A stretch of DNA of 64,000 nucleotides, from contig NZ_CP040936.1 of the NCBI RefSeq assembly GCF_006352025.1, positions 3,226,001 through 3,290,000 on the forward strand, read 5' to 3'. This stretch comes from Hymenobacter sp. DG01. GTDB taxonomy: Bacteria > Bacteroidota > Bacteroidia > Cytophagales > Hymenobacteraceae. How positions within the stretch are numbered: the stretch's first letter is position 1; every line of letters begins with the position of its first letter. The notes beneath the pieces are model-generated. The model searched no databases. It saw only the letters and a list, made by a program, of their open reading frames with translations, and was not told the DNA's origin. Position numbers and translations under genes: made by a program. Of this stretch, positions 24,640 through 33,966 are shown in pieces.

Positions 24640-27066
24640 ATGCTTTTCCGCGCTCCGGGCCGCTCCCGGGGCCGCCTGACTCGGTGGTTGCCGGGGGTGG
24701 TGGTGCTGTGCGCACTACCCCTCGGGCAGCTAGCGGCACAGTCGGTGGCTCCTGGTGGATGTGCCCTGCTGCTAAGTGGCCGCGTGCAAGACCATGAGTC
24801 GCGCGGGGCCCTGGCCGGGGCTACGGTGGTGGTACTGGAAACCCAGCAGGCCACGCAAACCGAACCCGACGGCCACTACCACCTCGACCTCTGCCCTGGC
24901 GTGTACCATGTGCAGGTATCCTTCGTGGGTTTTACTCCCGAAACGGTAGAAGTGCGTGTATCGGGGGCGGTGCTCCGCGACTTCCAGCTACATCCCGATG
25001 CTATTGCCCTGAAAGGCGCGGTGGTAGAAGGGCAGCACATGGCCGCCCCTACCCCCCAGGCTACCGGCAACCTGAGCGGGCAGGCCTTGCAGCAGACCCG
25101 TGGGCAGGCCTTGGGGGAGGCTTTGCAGAAGATATCGGGCGTAACAGCCATTCAAACCGGTCCGAGCATTTTCAAGCCCATGATTCATGGGCTGCATTCT
25201 AACCGCGTGACCATTCTGAACAATGGCGTGCGGCAGGAAGGGCAGCAGTGGGGCCAGGAGCACGGCCCGGAAATAGACCCATTCATTGCCTCTCAGCTTA
25301 CAGTGGTGAAGGGCGCGGCCAGCGTACGGTATGGCTCTGATGCTATTGGGGGGGTAGTGCTGGTGCAACCCAAAGCTCTCCGCGACTCTGCTGGCACCGG
25401 GGCCGAATTGAACCTGGTGGGCATGAGCAACAACGGGCTGGGAGCAGCTTCAGGCACGGTGGAGGGCAACGTTCGGCAGCTACCGGCGCTGAGCTGGCGG
25501 GCGCAGGGCACCGTTAAACGAGCTGGCACTATGCGGGCTCCGGGTTATTATCTGCGCAATTCCGGGTTCGAAGAATACGACTTCTCGGCGGCGGTAGGCT
25601 GGCGCAAGGCCAACTATGGGCTGGAGGTTTTCTATAGCCAGTTCAACACCAGGCTCGGGATTTTGCCGGCAGCCCATGCCGAAAGCCCGTCGGACTTGTA
25701 TGCTGCCATTGCCCGGCGCCGCCCCCTGGAAACGTCCGGCTTCAGCTACGCCATCAACCGCGCCTACCAACAAATCAGCCACGATCTGCTGAAGGTCACA
25801 GGCTTTGTGCGGACGGGCACTGCCGGTAAGCTGACAGCTACCTTGGGCCAGCAGACCGACTACCGCGACGAGTACGACCTCTACAGCGCCCGCAACGCCG
25901 ACCGGGCGGCTCGCAACCGCCCGGCCCTCAGCTACTCCAACCGCACTACCACCGGAGAGCTGCTCTGGGAGCACCGCCCGTTGGGAGGATTTACCGGTAG
26001 CGTGGGGGTAGCGGGCACCTACCAGTTTAACCGCTACGCCGACGGTACCCGCGGCTTCATTCCGTTCTACAACAACACCATTGCCGGGGCCTTTGCCATT
26101 GAGCGCTGGACGCGCAACCGTTGGCAACTGGAAGCTGGCATTAGGGCCGATTACCGCACCCTGGAAACTCGCCGCGGCACTCGCGATACGCTGGGCGTGT
26201 ACTACGTGGATCGGCGCGAGTTTACCTACCTGACGCCCGCTGCCTCGCTAGGAGCCATCTTCGATGCTACCCCCCACCTTACCCTCAACCTGACCACCAG
26301 CCTGACCCAACGCGCCCCCGCCGCGAATGAACGGTTCAGCGACGGCGTGCACAACGCCCAGTACGAGCTGGGCTACGACCTGGTCCCCGGCAACGGCGCT
26401 TTGGGACCCGAAACAGCCTACCATACCGGCCTGACAGCTAGCTGGCACGACAATCCGCGCCTGAATGGAGAGCTGACGTTGTACCAGACGACCATTGACG
26501 GCTACATCTACCAGCGGCCCATTCTGCCGCCGGTCATCAACATTCGAGGTACACTGGTTAGCTGGCAGTACCAGCGCACAAATGCCGTGCTGCGGGGCCT
26601 GGACCTGGGTGCCACCTATCGGTTGGCGCCTCAATGGGAGGTAGGCGGCAAAGCGTCCATCGTGCGGGGGCGCGATACCCAGGAAGATGAATGGCTCTTT
26701 TTCATGCCCGCCGACCGGGCCGAGCTGTCGGTGCGGTACGCGGTGCCCGAGCGGCCGGCTGCGCGCCTGACGGGTAGGTACGTGCAGCTGGGTTCCTACG
26801 CCGTGGCTCGCCAAACCCGCGTGCCCGCTGATTATGCTGCCAAAGACTATGCCCTTCCGCCCGCGGGCTACGTGCTGCTGGGGCTAGAAGCCGGCGCTAC
26901 GGTGCATTGGGGGCGGCTGCCACTCACTATCAGCCTCGCGGGCTCCAACCTACTCAACCAACGCTACCGCGACTACCTCAACCGCTACCGCTACTTCGCC
27001 GATGAAATGGGCCGCAACGTGACGCTGCGGGTGCAGGTGCCCTTCGAGCTTAGCCGGCGACGCTAA
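24640..27066 (+). CDS. TonB-dependent outer-membrane receptor (probable metal uptake)
   Basis: Outer-membrane receptor of 808 residues: signal peptide ending near LAAQ, a carboxypeptidase-like regulatory domain (LSGRVQDHESRGALAGATVVV, about 45-130), a plug domain (LQKISGVTAIQTG, KPMIHGLHSNRVTILNNGVR, VVKGAASVRYGSDAIGGVV) and a 22-strand-type barrel ending in LRVQVPFELSRRR. Overall type resembles ZnuD/CirA-like receptors for metals or small chelates. The start at 24640 gives a basic n-region before the hydrophobic core. It is followed after 34 nt by a small lipoprotein and then by a related receptor and a CDF transporter, so divalent metal, most likely zinc, is the best substrate guess (inference). 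Confidence 0.88.
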   Translation: MLFRAPGRSRGRLTRWLPGVVVLCALPLGQLAAQSVAPGGCALLLSGRVQDHESRGALAGATVVVLETQQATQTEPDGHYHLDLCPGVYHVQVSFVGFTPETVEVRVSGAVLRDFQLHPDAIALKGAVVEGQHMAAPTPQATGNLSGQALQQTRGQALGEALQKISGVTAIQTGPSIFKPMIHGLHSNRVTILNNGVRQEGQQWGQEHGPEIDPFIASQLTVVKGAASVRYGSDAIGGVVLVQPKALRDSAGTGAELNLVGMSNNGLGAASGTVEGNVRQLPALSWRAQGTVKRAGTMRAPGYYLRNSGFEEYDFSAAVGWRKANYGLEVFYSQFNTRLGILPAAHAESPSDLYAAIARRRPLETSGFSYAINRAYQQISHDLLKVTGFVRTGTAGKLTATLGQQTDYRDEYDLYSARNADRAARNRPALSYSNRTTTGELLWEHRPLGGFTGSVGVAGTYQFNRYADGTRGFIPFYNNTIAGAFAIERWTRNRWQLEAGIRADYRTLETRRGTRDTLGVYYVDRREFTYLTPAASLGAIFDATPHLTLNLTTSLTQRAPAANERFSDGVHNAQYELGYDLVPGNGALGPETAYHTGLTASWHDNPRLNGELTLYQTTIDGYIYQRPILPPVINIRGTLVSWQYQRTNAVLRGLDLGATYRLAPQWEVGGKASIVRGRDTQEDEWLFFMPADRAELSVRYAVPERPAARLTGRYVQLGSYAVARQTRVPADYAAKDYALPPAGYVLLGLEAGATVHWGRLPLTISLAGSNLLNQRYRDYLNRYRYFADEMGRNVTLRVQVPFELSRRR

Positions 27067-27100
27067 ACCCTTTTTCAATTCACTTCACCCTTTCCTTCGT

Positions 27101-27664
27101 ATGAACACTCCCCTTTTCCGTCCCTTCCTGCTGGCGTTGCTGGCTGCTACTACCCTGCTCTCCGCCTGTAAGGATGATAACGAAGACCCCACGCCCGACG
27201 AGGACAACGAGCAAATCACGACCGTAACCTATACCCTGACGCCGGCGGGCGGCGGCACGCCCGTGACCGTGCAGTACCGCGACCTGGATGGTGATGGAGG
27301 TGCGGCGCCTACCATTGGCACGCTCACGCTGGCGCCCAACACCACGTACACCGGCACTCTTGAGCTGAAAGACGAAACCAAGACGCCGGCCGAAAACACG
27401 ACGGCCGAGATTCAGGAGAAGGCTGAAGAGCACCTGTTCTTCTACGAGCCCTCGGGCACTAACCTGACCGTGACTCGCACCGACAAGGACAAGAACAACC
27501 TGGAAATCGGGCTAACGACGCGGGCCGTAACGGGTGCAGCCAACGCCACCGGCACTACCGGCACGCTCAAAATTACGCTGCGCCACCAGCCAGGCTCCAA
27601 GAACGGCACATTTACGCCCGGCAGCACCGATGTGGAAGTGAACTTCCCTACGGTAGTGCGCTAG
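27101..27664 (+). CDS. Small lipoprotein of the 'type 1 periplasmic binding fold' label
   Basis: Predicted lipoprotein of 187 residues with lipobox LSAC (LSACKDDNEDP) followed by an acidic linker. The mature part is beta-rich: TVTYTLTPAGGGTPVTVQYR, DLDGDGGAAPTIGTLTL, then EEHLFFYEPSGTNLTV and GTLKITLRHQPGSKNGTF. Flavobacterial proteins with these blocks are labelled 'type 1 periplasmic binding fold superfamily protein', though a binding function is not established. It sits 34 nt after the TonB receptor and is followed by a terminator, so it probably acts with the receptor at the outer membrane. Confidence 0.8.
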   Translation: MNTPLFRPFLLALLAATTLLSACKDDNEDPTPDEDNEQITTVTYTLTPAGGGTPVTVQYRDLDGDGGAAPTIGTLTLAPNTTYTGTLELKDETKTPAENTTAEIQEKAEEHLFFYEPSGTNLTVTRTDKDKNNLEIGLTTRAVTGAANATGTTGTLKITLRHQPGSKNGTFTPGSTDVEVNFPTVVR

Positions 27665-27743
27665 GCGCCCGGATTCGGAGGGGCTGGCTGCAAACGGCTT
27701 CTCCACCCTCTTTTCTCCCGTTTTGGTTGTGGAGAAACTCCAG

Positions 27744-27776
27744 GAAGACGCCGGCCTTTGGTCGGCGTTTTCTTTA
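27744..27776 (+). terminator. Terminator after the receptor-lipoprotein operon
   Basis: Stem 27744-27756 / 27760-27772 (13 bp with two G-U pairs, TTT loop) with a T-rich 3' side. It separates the first receptor operon from the second receptor gene, which therefore needs its own promoter. Confidence 0.8.
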
Positions 27777-27845
27777 ATGATGGGAAAGCCGTGCAGCTTT
27801 TCCACCGCTGGCTCCGTTCATTGGCTTCGTGTAATTTACGCTTCT

Positions 27846-30296
27846 ATGTCTCAGCTCTCCTTAACTGCCGGCCTGCTACTGCTTTCCGGGAGTGTACTGG
27901 CCCAAACGCCTACCCCTGCCCCTCGTCCTAACCCTATCCGGAGCACGCGAATGAGCATTCCCGTAGCCGGCCGTATTACTGATGCCGCTAGTGGCGAGGC
28001 CTTGCCCGGAGCCACCATCATCTTCCCTGACCTGAGGCAGGCCACGGTGACGGGCCCCGATGGTAGCTTTCAGTTTGCCAACCTGCCCCGTGGCCGGTTT
28101 CTGATGCAGGTGCGCTTTGTAAGCTACACCACCGTAGTGCGCACCGTGGACACCAGCACCGGTCAGACCCTGGACATAGCCCTCACCCCGGCCGAAACGG
28201 AAATCGGGCAGGTAATTGTGACGGGGGTTTCGGCGAGCACCGAAATGCGCCGCTCGCCCGTGCCTACCAACGTGGTGGATCAGACCCGCCTGCGACAGAC
28301 GGCGGCCACCAACGCCGTGGATGCCATTGCGCACACGCCCGGCCTCAACCAGATTACCACCGGCGCGGCTATCAGCAAGCCCGTTATTCGGGGCCTGAGC
28401 TCGAACCGCGTCATCACGCTGAACAACGGGGCCAAGCAGGAAGGCCAGCAGTGGGGCGATGAGCACGGCATCGAGATTGACGAATTCAGCATTGATCGGG
28501 CCGAAATCATTAAGGGCCCCGGCTCCCTGCTATATGGCTCTGATGGCTTGGCGGGCGTTATCAATTTCCTACCCCCCGACCCCGTGGACGACGGCCGCAT
28601 TCTGGGTTCCGTCACGGCGAATTACCAAACCAACAACTACCAGCAGGGCTACTCCCTCTGGAACGCGGGCAACCTGGGCGGCTTCAACTGGCAGGTGCGC
28701 GGCTCAGGCAAAGTAGCCGCCGACTACCGCAACCGCTACGATGGCCGCGTGTACAACTCCGGTTTCCGGGAGCTGAACGGCAGCGGCTACGTGGGCCTAA
28801 ACAAAAGCTGGGGCTACTCTCACCTGACCTTGAACAGCTTCAACCAGATTCTGGGCCTGATTGAGGGCGAGCGGGATTCGCTGTCGGGCCGGTTTCTGAA
28901 AACAAACAGCCTGGGCGAGGAGGAAATCGTAACCGGCCGCGGCTTCTCGGGCTACGGGCTGGATGTGCCGCGTCAGCAGATTAACCACCTGCGCATCGGC
29001 ACCGATAACAACTTCATTCTGGGCCAGCACCGCCTGACCCTGAACGTGGGCTGGCAACAGAACCTGCGCCGGGAGTTCGGCAACCCCGAAGATTACTACG
29101 AGAAGTCCCTGTTCTTTCAGCTACGCACCGTTGATTATGCTCTGCGCTGGTTTCTGCCGGAGCTGAACGGCTGGCATACCACGGTGGGCGTGAGCGGCAT
29201 GCAGCAGCAAAACCGCAACAAGGGCGTCGAGTTCCTGATACCAGAGTACCGCCTGCTCGACGGGGGCCTGTTCGGCGTCACGAAGAAGACCTTCGGCAAC
29301 CTGGACCTCAGTGGGGGCTTGCGTTACGACCTGCGCCGCATCACGGCCGATGCCCTCTCCCTCAACGAGGACGAGCAACCGGTTCCGGCCGGCGCTGGCG
29401 AAGAGAAGTTTCCGTACTTCCGGAGTACGTTCCGCAACGTGAGCGGGAGCGTGGGCGGCTCCTACAGCCTCGGCGAAACGTGGGTATTAAAAGCCAACGC
29501 CGCCCGCGGCTTCCGGGCGCCCAACATTGCTGAACTCGGCTCTAATGGCATTCACGAGGGCACTACCCGCTACGAAATCGGGGAGCCGGGCTTAAAGGCT
29601 GAAACCAGTTTTCAGCTGGATGGGGGCGTAAGCTTCAACTCCGACCACGTCAGCGTATCGGCCGATGTGTTCCGCAACCGCATCAGCAACTACATCTTCC
29701 CCCGGCGCATTTCGGCCGCCGATGGCTCCGACTCGCTGTCGGTGGACGGGGACCGGGTATTCCGCTACGGGCAGGGCGATGCGCGGCTGGCCGGCGGCGA
29801 AGTCAGCGTGGACATTCACCCTCACCCGCTGGACTGGCTACACTTTGAGAATACGTTTTCCATGGTGCGGGCCATGGAGTTCGACCAGCCCGCCGGGCAG
29901 AAAAACCTACCGTTTATCCCGGCCGACCGGCTGCAGTCGGAGTTGCGGGTAAACTTCCGGAAGGTAGGTAGCTCGCGCCTGCACAACCTGTACGCGCGGG
30001 CTACCATGGAGCACAATTTCGAGCAGAACCGCATCTTCTCCGCCTTCGACACCGAAACGCCTACCCCCGGCTACACGCTGTTTAATGCCGGACTCGGTAC
30101 CGATGTAGTATCAGCGAAGGACCGGACGCTGTTTTCTATCTACCTGGCCGCCAACAACCTGTTTGACGTAGCCTACCAAAACCACCTGAGTCGGCTGAAG
30201 TACACGGCCGTCAACTACGCCACCGGCCGGGTGGGCGTGTTTAATATGGGCCGCACGCTGAGCGTGAAGCTGCTGATTCCGCTTTCCTTTAAGTAA
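27846..30296 (+). CDS. TonB-dependent receptor (second of the metal locus)
   Basis: Outer-membrane receptor of 816 residues with signal peptide (LLLLSGSVLAQ), carboxypeptidase-like domain (VAGRITDAASGEALPGATII), plug (VDAIAHTPGLNQITTG, KPVIRGLSSNRVITLNNGAK, EIIKGPGSLLYGSDGLAGV) and barrel ending LSVKLLIPLSFK. Its plug motif QEGQQWGDEHGIEIDEFSID closely parallels QEGQQWGQEHGPEIDPFIAS in the receptor at 24640, so the two are paralogues. The start at 27846 was selected because the upstream 41 codons include a terminator. It is followed by a zinc-type CDF exporter. Confidence 0.88.
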   Translation: MSQLSLTAGLLLLSGSVLAQTPTPAPRPNPIRSTRMSIPVAGRITDAASGEALPGATIIFPDLRQATVTGPDGSFQFANLPRGRFLMQVRFVSYTTVVRTVDTSTGQTLDIALTPAETEIGQVIVTGVSASTEMRRSPVPTNVVDQTRLRQTAATNAVDAIAHTPGLNQITTGAAISKPVIRGLSSNRVITLNNGAKQEGQQWGDEHGIEIDEFSIDRAEIIKGPGSLLYGSDGLAGVINFLPPDPVDDGRILGSVTANYQTNNYQQGYSLWNAGNLGGFNWQVRGSGKVAADYRNRYDGRVYNSGFRELNGSGYVGLNKSWGYSHLTLNSFNQILGLIEGERDSLSGRFLKTNSLGEEEIVTGRGFSGYGLDVPRQQINHLRIGTDNNFILGQHRLTLNVGWQQNLRREFGNPEDYYEKSLFFQLRTVDYALRWFLPELNGWHTTVGVSGMQQQNRNKGVEFLIPEYRLLDGGLFGVTKKTFGNLDLSGGLRYDLRRITADALSLNEDEQPVPAGAGEEKFPYFRSTFRNVSGSVGGSYSLGETWVLKANAARGFRAPNIAELGSNGIHEGTTRYEIGEPGLKAETSFQLDGGVSFNSDHVSVSADVFRNRISNYIFPRRISAADGSDSLSVDGDRVFRYGQGDARLAGGEVSVDIHPHPLDWLHFENTFSMVRAMEFDQPAGQKNLPFIPADRLQSELRVNFRKVGSSRLHNLYARATMEHNFEQNRIFSAFDTETPTPGYTLFNAGLGTDVVSAKDRTLFSIYLAANNLFDVAYQNHLSRLKYTAVNYATGRVGVFNMGRTLSVKLLIPLSFK

Positions 30297-30308
30297 TTGG
30301 GTATCTTT

Positions 30309-30374
30309 CACGTAGTGGTTCGGGGTGAGCGTCCACCGCGAGCCGCCGCGTTATTCCCTCCGAACCACTGCGTG
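30309..30374 (+). promoter_or_regulatory. Inverted repeat in the leader of the CDF gene
   Basis: A 15-bp inverted repeat with one G-U pair (30309-30323 / 30360-30374) encloses a 36-nt loop and ends 8 nt before the ATG at 30383. It could be a terminator for the receptor gene or a structure that hides the start region of the exporter. It does not resemble the czcD (NiCo) riboswitch as far as I can judge. Confidence 0.5.
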
Positions 30375-30382
30375 CAACCCTC

Positions 30383-31318
30383 ATGGCCCACGACCACCAC
30401 GACCATTCCCACCACCACCATCATGGCCCGCCCGCCGATGGCAACTTCAGCCAGGCCTTCAAGTGGGGTATTGTCCTGAACCTGGTTTTCGTGGCGGGCG
30501 AAGCGGCGGGTGGCTTCTGGGCTAACTCCTCGGCCTTGCTTTCCGATGCCGGGCACAACCTGTCGGATGTGCTGAGCCTGGCGCTGGCCTGGGGCGCGGC
30601 CCTGCTAGCCCAGCGGCAAGCCGCGGAGCGCTACACCTACGGCTACAAGGGCGCTACCATTCAGGCAGCCTTGTTGAACGCGGCGCTGCTGTACCTGGCC
30701 CTGGGCTTCATCCTGTGGGATACCATTGACCACCTGCGCAATCCGGCCCCCGTGAACGGCACGGTGGTAATGGGCTTGGCCGGCCTGGGCATTATAGTAA
30801 ATGGCTTCACGGCCTGGCTGTTCCGCCACGGCCAGAAGGGTGATGTGAACGTGCGCGGCGCCTACCTGCACATGCTCACCGATATGCTCGTGTCGGTGGG
30901 GGTAGTGGTGGGCGGGGCGCTGGTGTATTTCACCGGCTGGCACTGGCTCGACCCGGCCATCAGCTTTGTTATTTTGGCGGTTATAGCCGTTAGCTCCTGG
31001 TCGTTGCTGCGCGAAACCGTGCAGCTGGGGCTGCAGGCCGCGCCCGCCGCTATTGAGGTGGCGGCCGTGCGCCGGTTCCTGCTCAGCCGCCCCGGCGTTA
31101 CGGGCGTGCACGACCTGCACATCTGGCCCCTGAGCACCCAGGACACGGCCCTCACGGCCCACCTGGTGCGCCCCGGCGGCCAGAACGGCAATGTGTTTCT
31201 GCGGGAGCTGCAACACGACTTGCTCCACGAGTTCAACATCAGCCACTGCACCGTGCAGCTCGAGGACGACCTGCCCCTGATGGGCGCCCACGGCTGCTGC
31301 GACCAGCAGGTGGCGTAG
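30383..31318 (+). CDS. Cation diffusion facilitator (zinc-type exporter)
   Basis: Inner-membrane metal:proton antiporter of 311 residues. The N-terminus is extremely His-rich (HDHHDHSHHHHH), followed by six helices. Metal-site motifs HxxxD are present in helix 2 (SDAGHNLSDVLSLA) and helix 5 (LHMLTDMLVSVGVV), a pattern usual for Zn/Cd/Co exporters of the CzcD/ZitB group. The C-terminal cytoplasmic ferredoxin-like domain (VHDLHIWPLSTQDTALTAHL) is intact, ending in a Cys pair GCCDQQ. Its place after two receptors suggests balancing uptake with export of the same metal. Confidence 0.92.
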   Translation: MAHDHHDHSHHHHHGPPADGNFSQAFKWGIVLNLVFVAGEAAGGFWANSSALLSDAGHNLSDVLSLALAWGAALLAQRQAAERYTYGYKGATIQAALLNAALLYLALGFILWDTIDHLRNPAPVNGTVVMGLAGLGIIVNGFTAWLFRHGQKGDVNVRGAYLHMLTDMLVSVGVVVGGALVYFTGWHWLDPAISFVILAVIAVSSWSLLRETVQLGLQAAPAAIEVAAVRRFLLSRPGVTGVHDLHIWPLSTQDTALTAHLVRPGGQNGNVFLRELQHDLLHEFNISHCTVQLEDDLPLMGAHGCCDQQVA

Positions 31319-31496
31319 GGAGCGAGGCTTGCCCCGCCAGCCAGCCACACCATCTGCCTGCCTACAATTCATTTAAGGCCGGCGGGGCAGGATTCTTCCG
31401 CCTCCACGGATAGCGCACAAAGGGGCAGGCGCAAGCCCCGCATCCAACGGGATAAGCGTAAATCTTCGTAATCTGCGGCCTGTCAATTCCCACCGC

Positions 31497-32762
31497 ATGC
31501 AAACTGCTACCCCTCCTACCCCACCCAAAGCCGTCGGGCTGCTCAGCGCCATTGTGGTCGTGGCCGCCCTGGGCTACTTCGTTGACATCTACGACCTGAT
31601 TCTGTTCAGTATCGTGCGGGTGAATAGCCTGAAGGACCTTGGTATTACCGCCCCCGATGCTGTTACGAACCAGGGCCTCTACCTGATCAACATGCAGATG
31701 GGCGGCATGCTGCTGGGCGGTATTCTGTGGGGCATTCTGGGTGATAAGCGGGGTAGGCTTTCCGTGCTGTTCGGCTCCATCCTGATTTACTCCCTGGCCA
31801 ACATTGCCAACGGCTTCGTGCAAACCATTGAGCAGTACGCCTGGCTGCGGCTGATTGCCGGTATTGGCCTAGCCGGCGAGCTGGGTGCGGGCATTACGCT
31901 GGTTTCGGAAACCCTGCCCAAGGAAAAGCGCGGCTACGGCACCATGATTGTGGCCACCGTAGGCGTATCGGGGGCAATGCTGGCTTACTGGGTGGGCGAA
32001 AAGCTGGGGTGGCGCAACGCCTACTTCGTAGGCGGCGGCCTGGGGCTGGCCTTGCTGGCCCTGCGCGTAGGCGTGTATGAGTCGGGCATGTTTGAGCAAA
32101 CCAAGAAAAGCGAGGTAGAGCGAGGTAACTTCCTGGCCTTGTTCACCAGCTGGGCCCGGTTAATCCGTTACACCAAGTGTCTGCTCATTGGGGTGCCGCT
32201 CTGGTTTGTAGTCGGTATTTTGATTACGCTGGCTCCGGAATTCAGCCGCGCCCTGGGCATTCAGCCGGTAGCTGGTCAGCAAGCCGAGGTAACGGCCGGC
32301 CTGGCCGTGTTCTGGTGCTATTTCGGGCTGGTGTTCGGCGATTTTGCCAGCGGCACGCTCAGCCAGCTGCTGCGCAGCCGCAACCGGGCGCTGCAGCTGT
32401 TTCTGGCATTCTGCGGCCTGATGGTGGGCGTCTATCTGTTCGGCGTTCAGGGCACTTCTACCACTGTGTTTTACGCGGTATGCTTTGTACTGGGTATTTC
32501 GGTGGGCTTCTGGGCGCTGTTTGTCACGGTAGCCGCCGAGCAGTTCGGCACCAATCTGCGGGCCACGGTAGCCACCACGGCGCCAAACTTCGCGCGGGGC
32601 TCGGTGGTGCTGCTGGTACCTATGTTTCAGGCGTTGCGAGGTCCGTTTGGGCTGATCGGCAGCGCGGCTGTCCTGGGGTTTGTATCGCTGGTCGTGGCTT
32701 TCTGGGCGGTTGCTACCCTGCCCGAGAGCTTTAACAAGGACCTGGATTACGTGGAGCACTAA
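31497..32762 (+). CDS. MFS transporter (metabolite:H+ symporter type)
   Basis: Major facilitator protein of 421 residues with about 12 helices. The loop 2-3 signature is GDKRGRLSVLFGS, and helix 4-5 carries RLIAGIGLAGELGAGITLVSE with a downstream PKEKRG motif, as in the sugar and metabolite:H+ symporter subgroups. Substrate cannot be told from sequence. It is 180 nt after the CDF gene, and the gap carries a small GC-rich inverted repeat (GCCCCGCC/GGCGGGGC), so it is likely a separate unit. Confidence 0.85.
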   Translation: MQTATPPTPPKAVGLLSAIVVVAALGYFVDIYDLILFSIVRVNSLKDLGITAPDAVTNQGLYLINMQMGGMLLGGILWGILGDKRGRLSVLFGSILIYSLANIANGFVQTIEQYAWLRLIAGIGLAGELGAGITLVSETLPKEKRGYGTMIVATVGVSGAMLAYWVGEKLGWRNAYFVGGGLGLALLALRVGVYESGMFEQTKKSEVERGNFLALFTSWARLIRYTKCLLIGVPLWFVVGILITLAPEFSRALGIQPVAGQQAEVTAGLAVFWCYFGLVFGDFASGTLSQLLRSRNRALQLFLAFCGLMVGVYLFGVQGTSTTVFYAVCFVLGISVGFWALFVTVAAEQFGTNLRATVATTAPNFARGSVVLLVPMFQALRGPFGLIGSAAVLGFVSLVVAFWAVATLPESFNKDLDYVEH

Positions 32763-32874
32763 GCTGGGCCGGCGGCCGGAGGTAGCCTATTGATGGGTTG
32801 TTGCGTAGAGGAGGATGGGCGCGCTTTCCCGTGGCCGTTATTGTCTTATCTCCCTTACCCCCTACCCCTGTTGT

Positions 32875-33324
32875 ATGCCTGCACAACCCACCCAAAACAA
32901 GCCCATGTATTACCCGCTGCACCACTTTGTGCTGCTGCCGGCGGCGCTGGTGCTCACCCTCTATAGCATCCGCCGCTACCTGGCCGTGGCCGGCGACGAC
33001 TCCGAGGTTTCGCGGCTGTGGTTTACGGTGATGCTGCTGGCTATTGTGGGATTTGGTACGCTGGTGATGCTGCGCCAGCACTACGCCCTCACGCTGCAGG
33101 ACCGCCTGATTCGGCTGGAGGTGCGGCAGCGCTACTTTGAAATTACGGGTCAGAGCCTGCGGCCCCTGGAGGCACAGCTGGAGCTTAAGCAGCTGCTGGC
33201 CCTGCGCTTCGCCGGCGACGATGAGCTGCCGGGCCTAGTACAGGCGGCCATCCGCGAAAAGCTTTCCTCGAAGGATATTCAGGCCCGGATTCAGGATTTC
33301 CACTTCGACCACATGCGCGTCTGA
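32875..33324 (+). CDS. DUF6526 family membrane protein
   Basis: Small protein of 149 residues with two N-terminal helices (HHFVLLPAALVLTLYSI and WFTVMLLAIVGFGTLVML) followed by a helical cytoplasmic tail (ALTLQDRLIRLEVRQRYFEI, then charged helices). The arrangement and the start MPAQPTQNKPMYYPLHH are those of DUF6526, a family of unknown function found mainly in Bacteroidota. The start at 32875 was preferred over an upstream 20-codon extension. Confidence 0.8.
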   Translation: MPAQPTQNKPMYYPLHHFVLLPAALVLTLYSIRRYLAVAGDDSEVSRLWFTVMLLAIVGFGTLVMLRQHYALTLQDRLIRLEVRQRYFEITGQSLRPLEAQLELKQLLALRFAGDDELPGLVQAAIREKLSSKDIQARIQDFHFDHMRV

Positions 33325-33445
33325 GGGGTAGGCCGTAAGCCGACAAAAGGACGCCACATGGATTTTTTGGCCGACTTTTGTGTTACTCCATACCGCCGCT
33401 ACCCAGGTTACAACTGCCGTAGCGCTCCACCAAGCCCCTACCCCC

Positions 33446-33748
33446 ATGATTCTCTACAACGTCACGACCAGCCTCGATCCGGAAATTGCCGATCAGTGGG
33501 TGGAATACATGCGCGATACTCACATGCCCGATGTTATGGCTACCGGCTTCTTTCTGAAAAGCCAGCTGTGTCGCCTGCTCAACGAAGAAGACAACGGCAT
33601 CACCTACGCCGCTCAGTACTACTGCGTAAGCTTGGAGCAGCTGGAAGAATACCAGCAAGTAGCTGCCCCCGCCCTCCGCAACGAAATCGAGAAGCACTTC
33701 GGCGGCCGCTACGCCTCCTTCCGCACCATGCTGGAAGTGGTGGACTAG
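33446..33748 (+). CDS. DUF4286 family protein
   Basis: Soluble 100-residue protein, start MILYNVTTSLDPEIADQWVE, with a ferredoxin-like beta-alpha-beta pattern and the block HMPDVMATGFFLKSQLCRLL. This matches DUF4286, a small conserved Bacteroidota family of unknown function related in shape to dimeric alpha-beta barrel proteins. The longer upstream frame lacks conserved features. It is followed by a hairpin at 33844. Confidence 0.85.
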   Translation: MILYNVTTSLDPEIADQWVEYMRDTHMPDVMATGFFLKSQLCRLLNEEDNGITYAAQYYCVSLEQLEEYQQVAAPALRNEIEKHFGGRYASFRTMLEVVD

Positions 33749-33769
33749 CAGTAAAATAGCGAATGAGTG

Positions 33770-33966
33770 ATTGAGTGCGTTGTCATGGCGAGGAGGCACG
33801 ACAAAGCTATCCTTCCTGACCAACGCCCTACCCCTTAGAATGTGACAAGCCCTTACCTCCGTGCTGGAAGTAAGGGCTTGTCTGTTTTGCAGGCTTGTCA
33901 TTTGGTGCGTTGTCAGGGCCTCGGTGTCTTTGCCCTGACAACGCACTATTTCACTCACTTACTCAT
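33770..33966. repeat. Nested palindromic repeat element
   Basis: Between convergent DUF4286 and GNAT genes. The outer ends are inverted copies of a GAATGAGT...GAGTG phrase plus TGCGTTGTCA. Inside lie two strong hairpins, 33844-33856 / 33870-33882 (13 bp) and 33905-33919 / 33932-33946 (15 bp, perfect). The hairpins can serve as terminators for both genes. The overall design resembles the element at 49486-49671. Confidence 0.65.

Noticed and set aside
30297-30382. czcD/NiCo riboswitch ahead of the CDF gene
   Set aside because: A single long stem is visible, not the four-way-junction layout I associate with that riboswitch.
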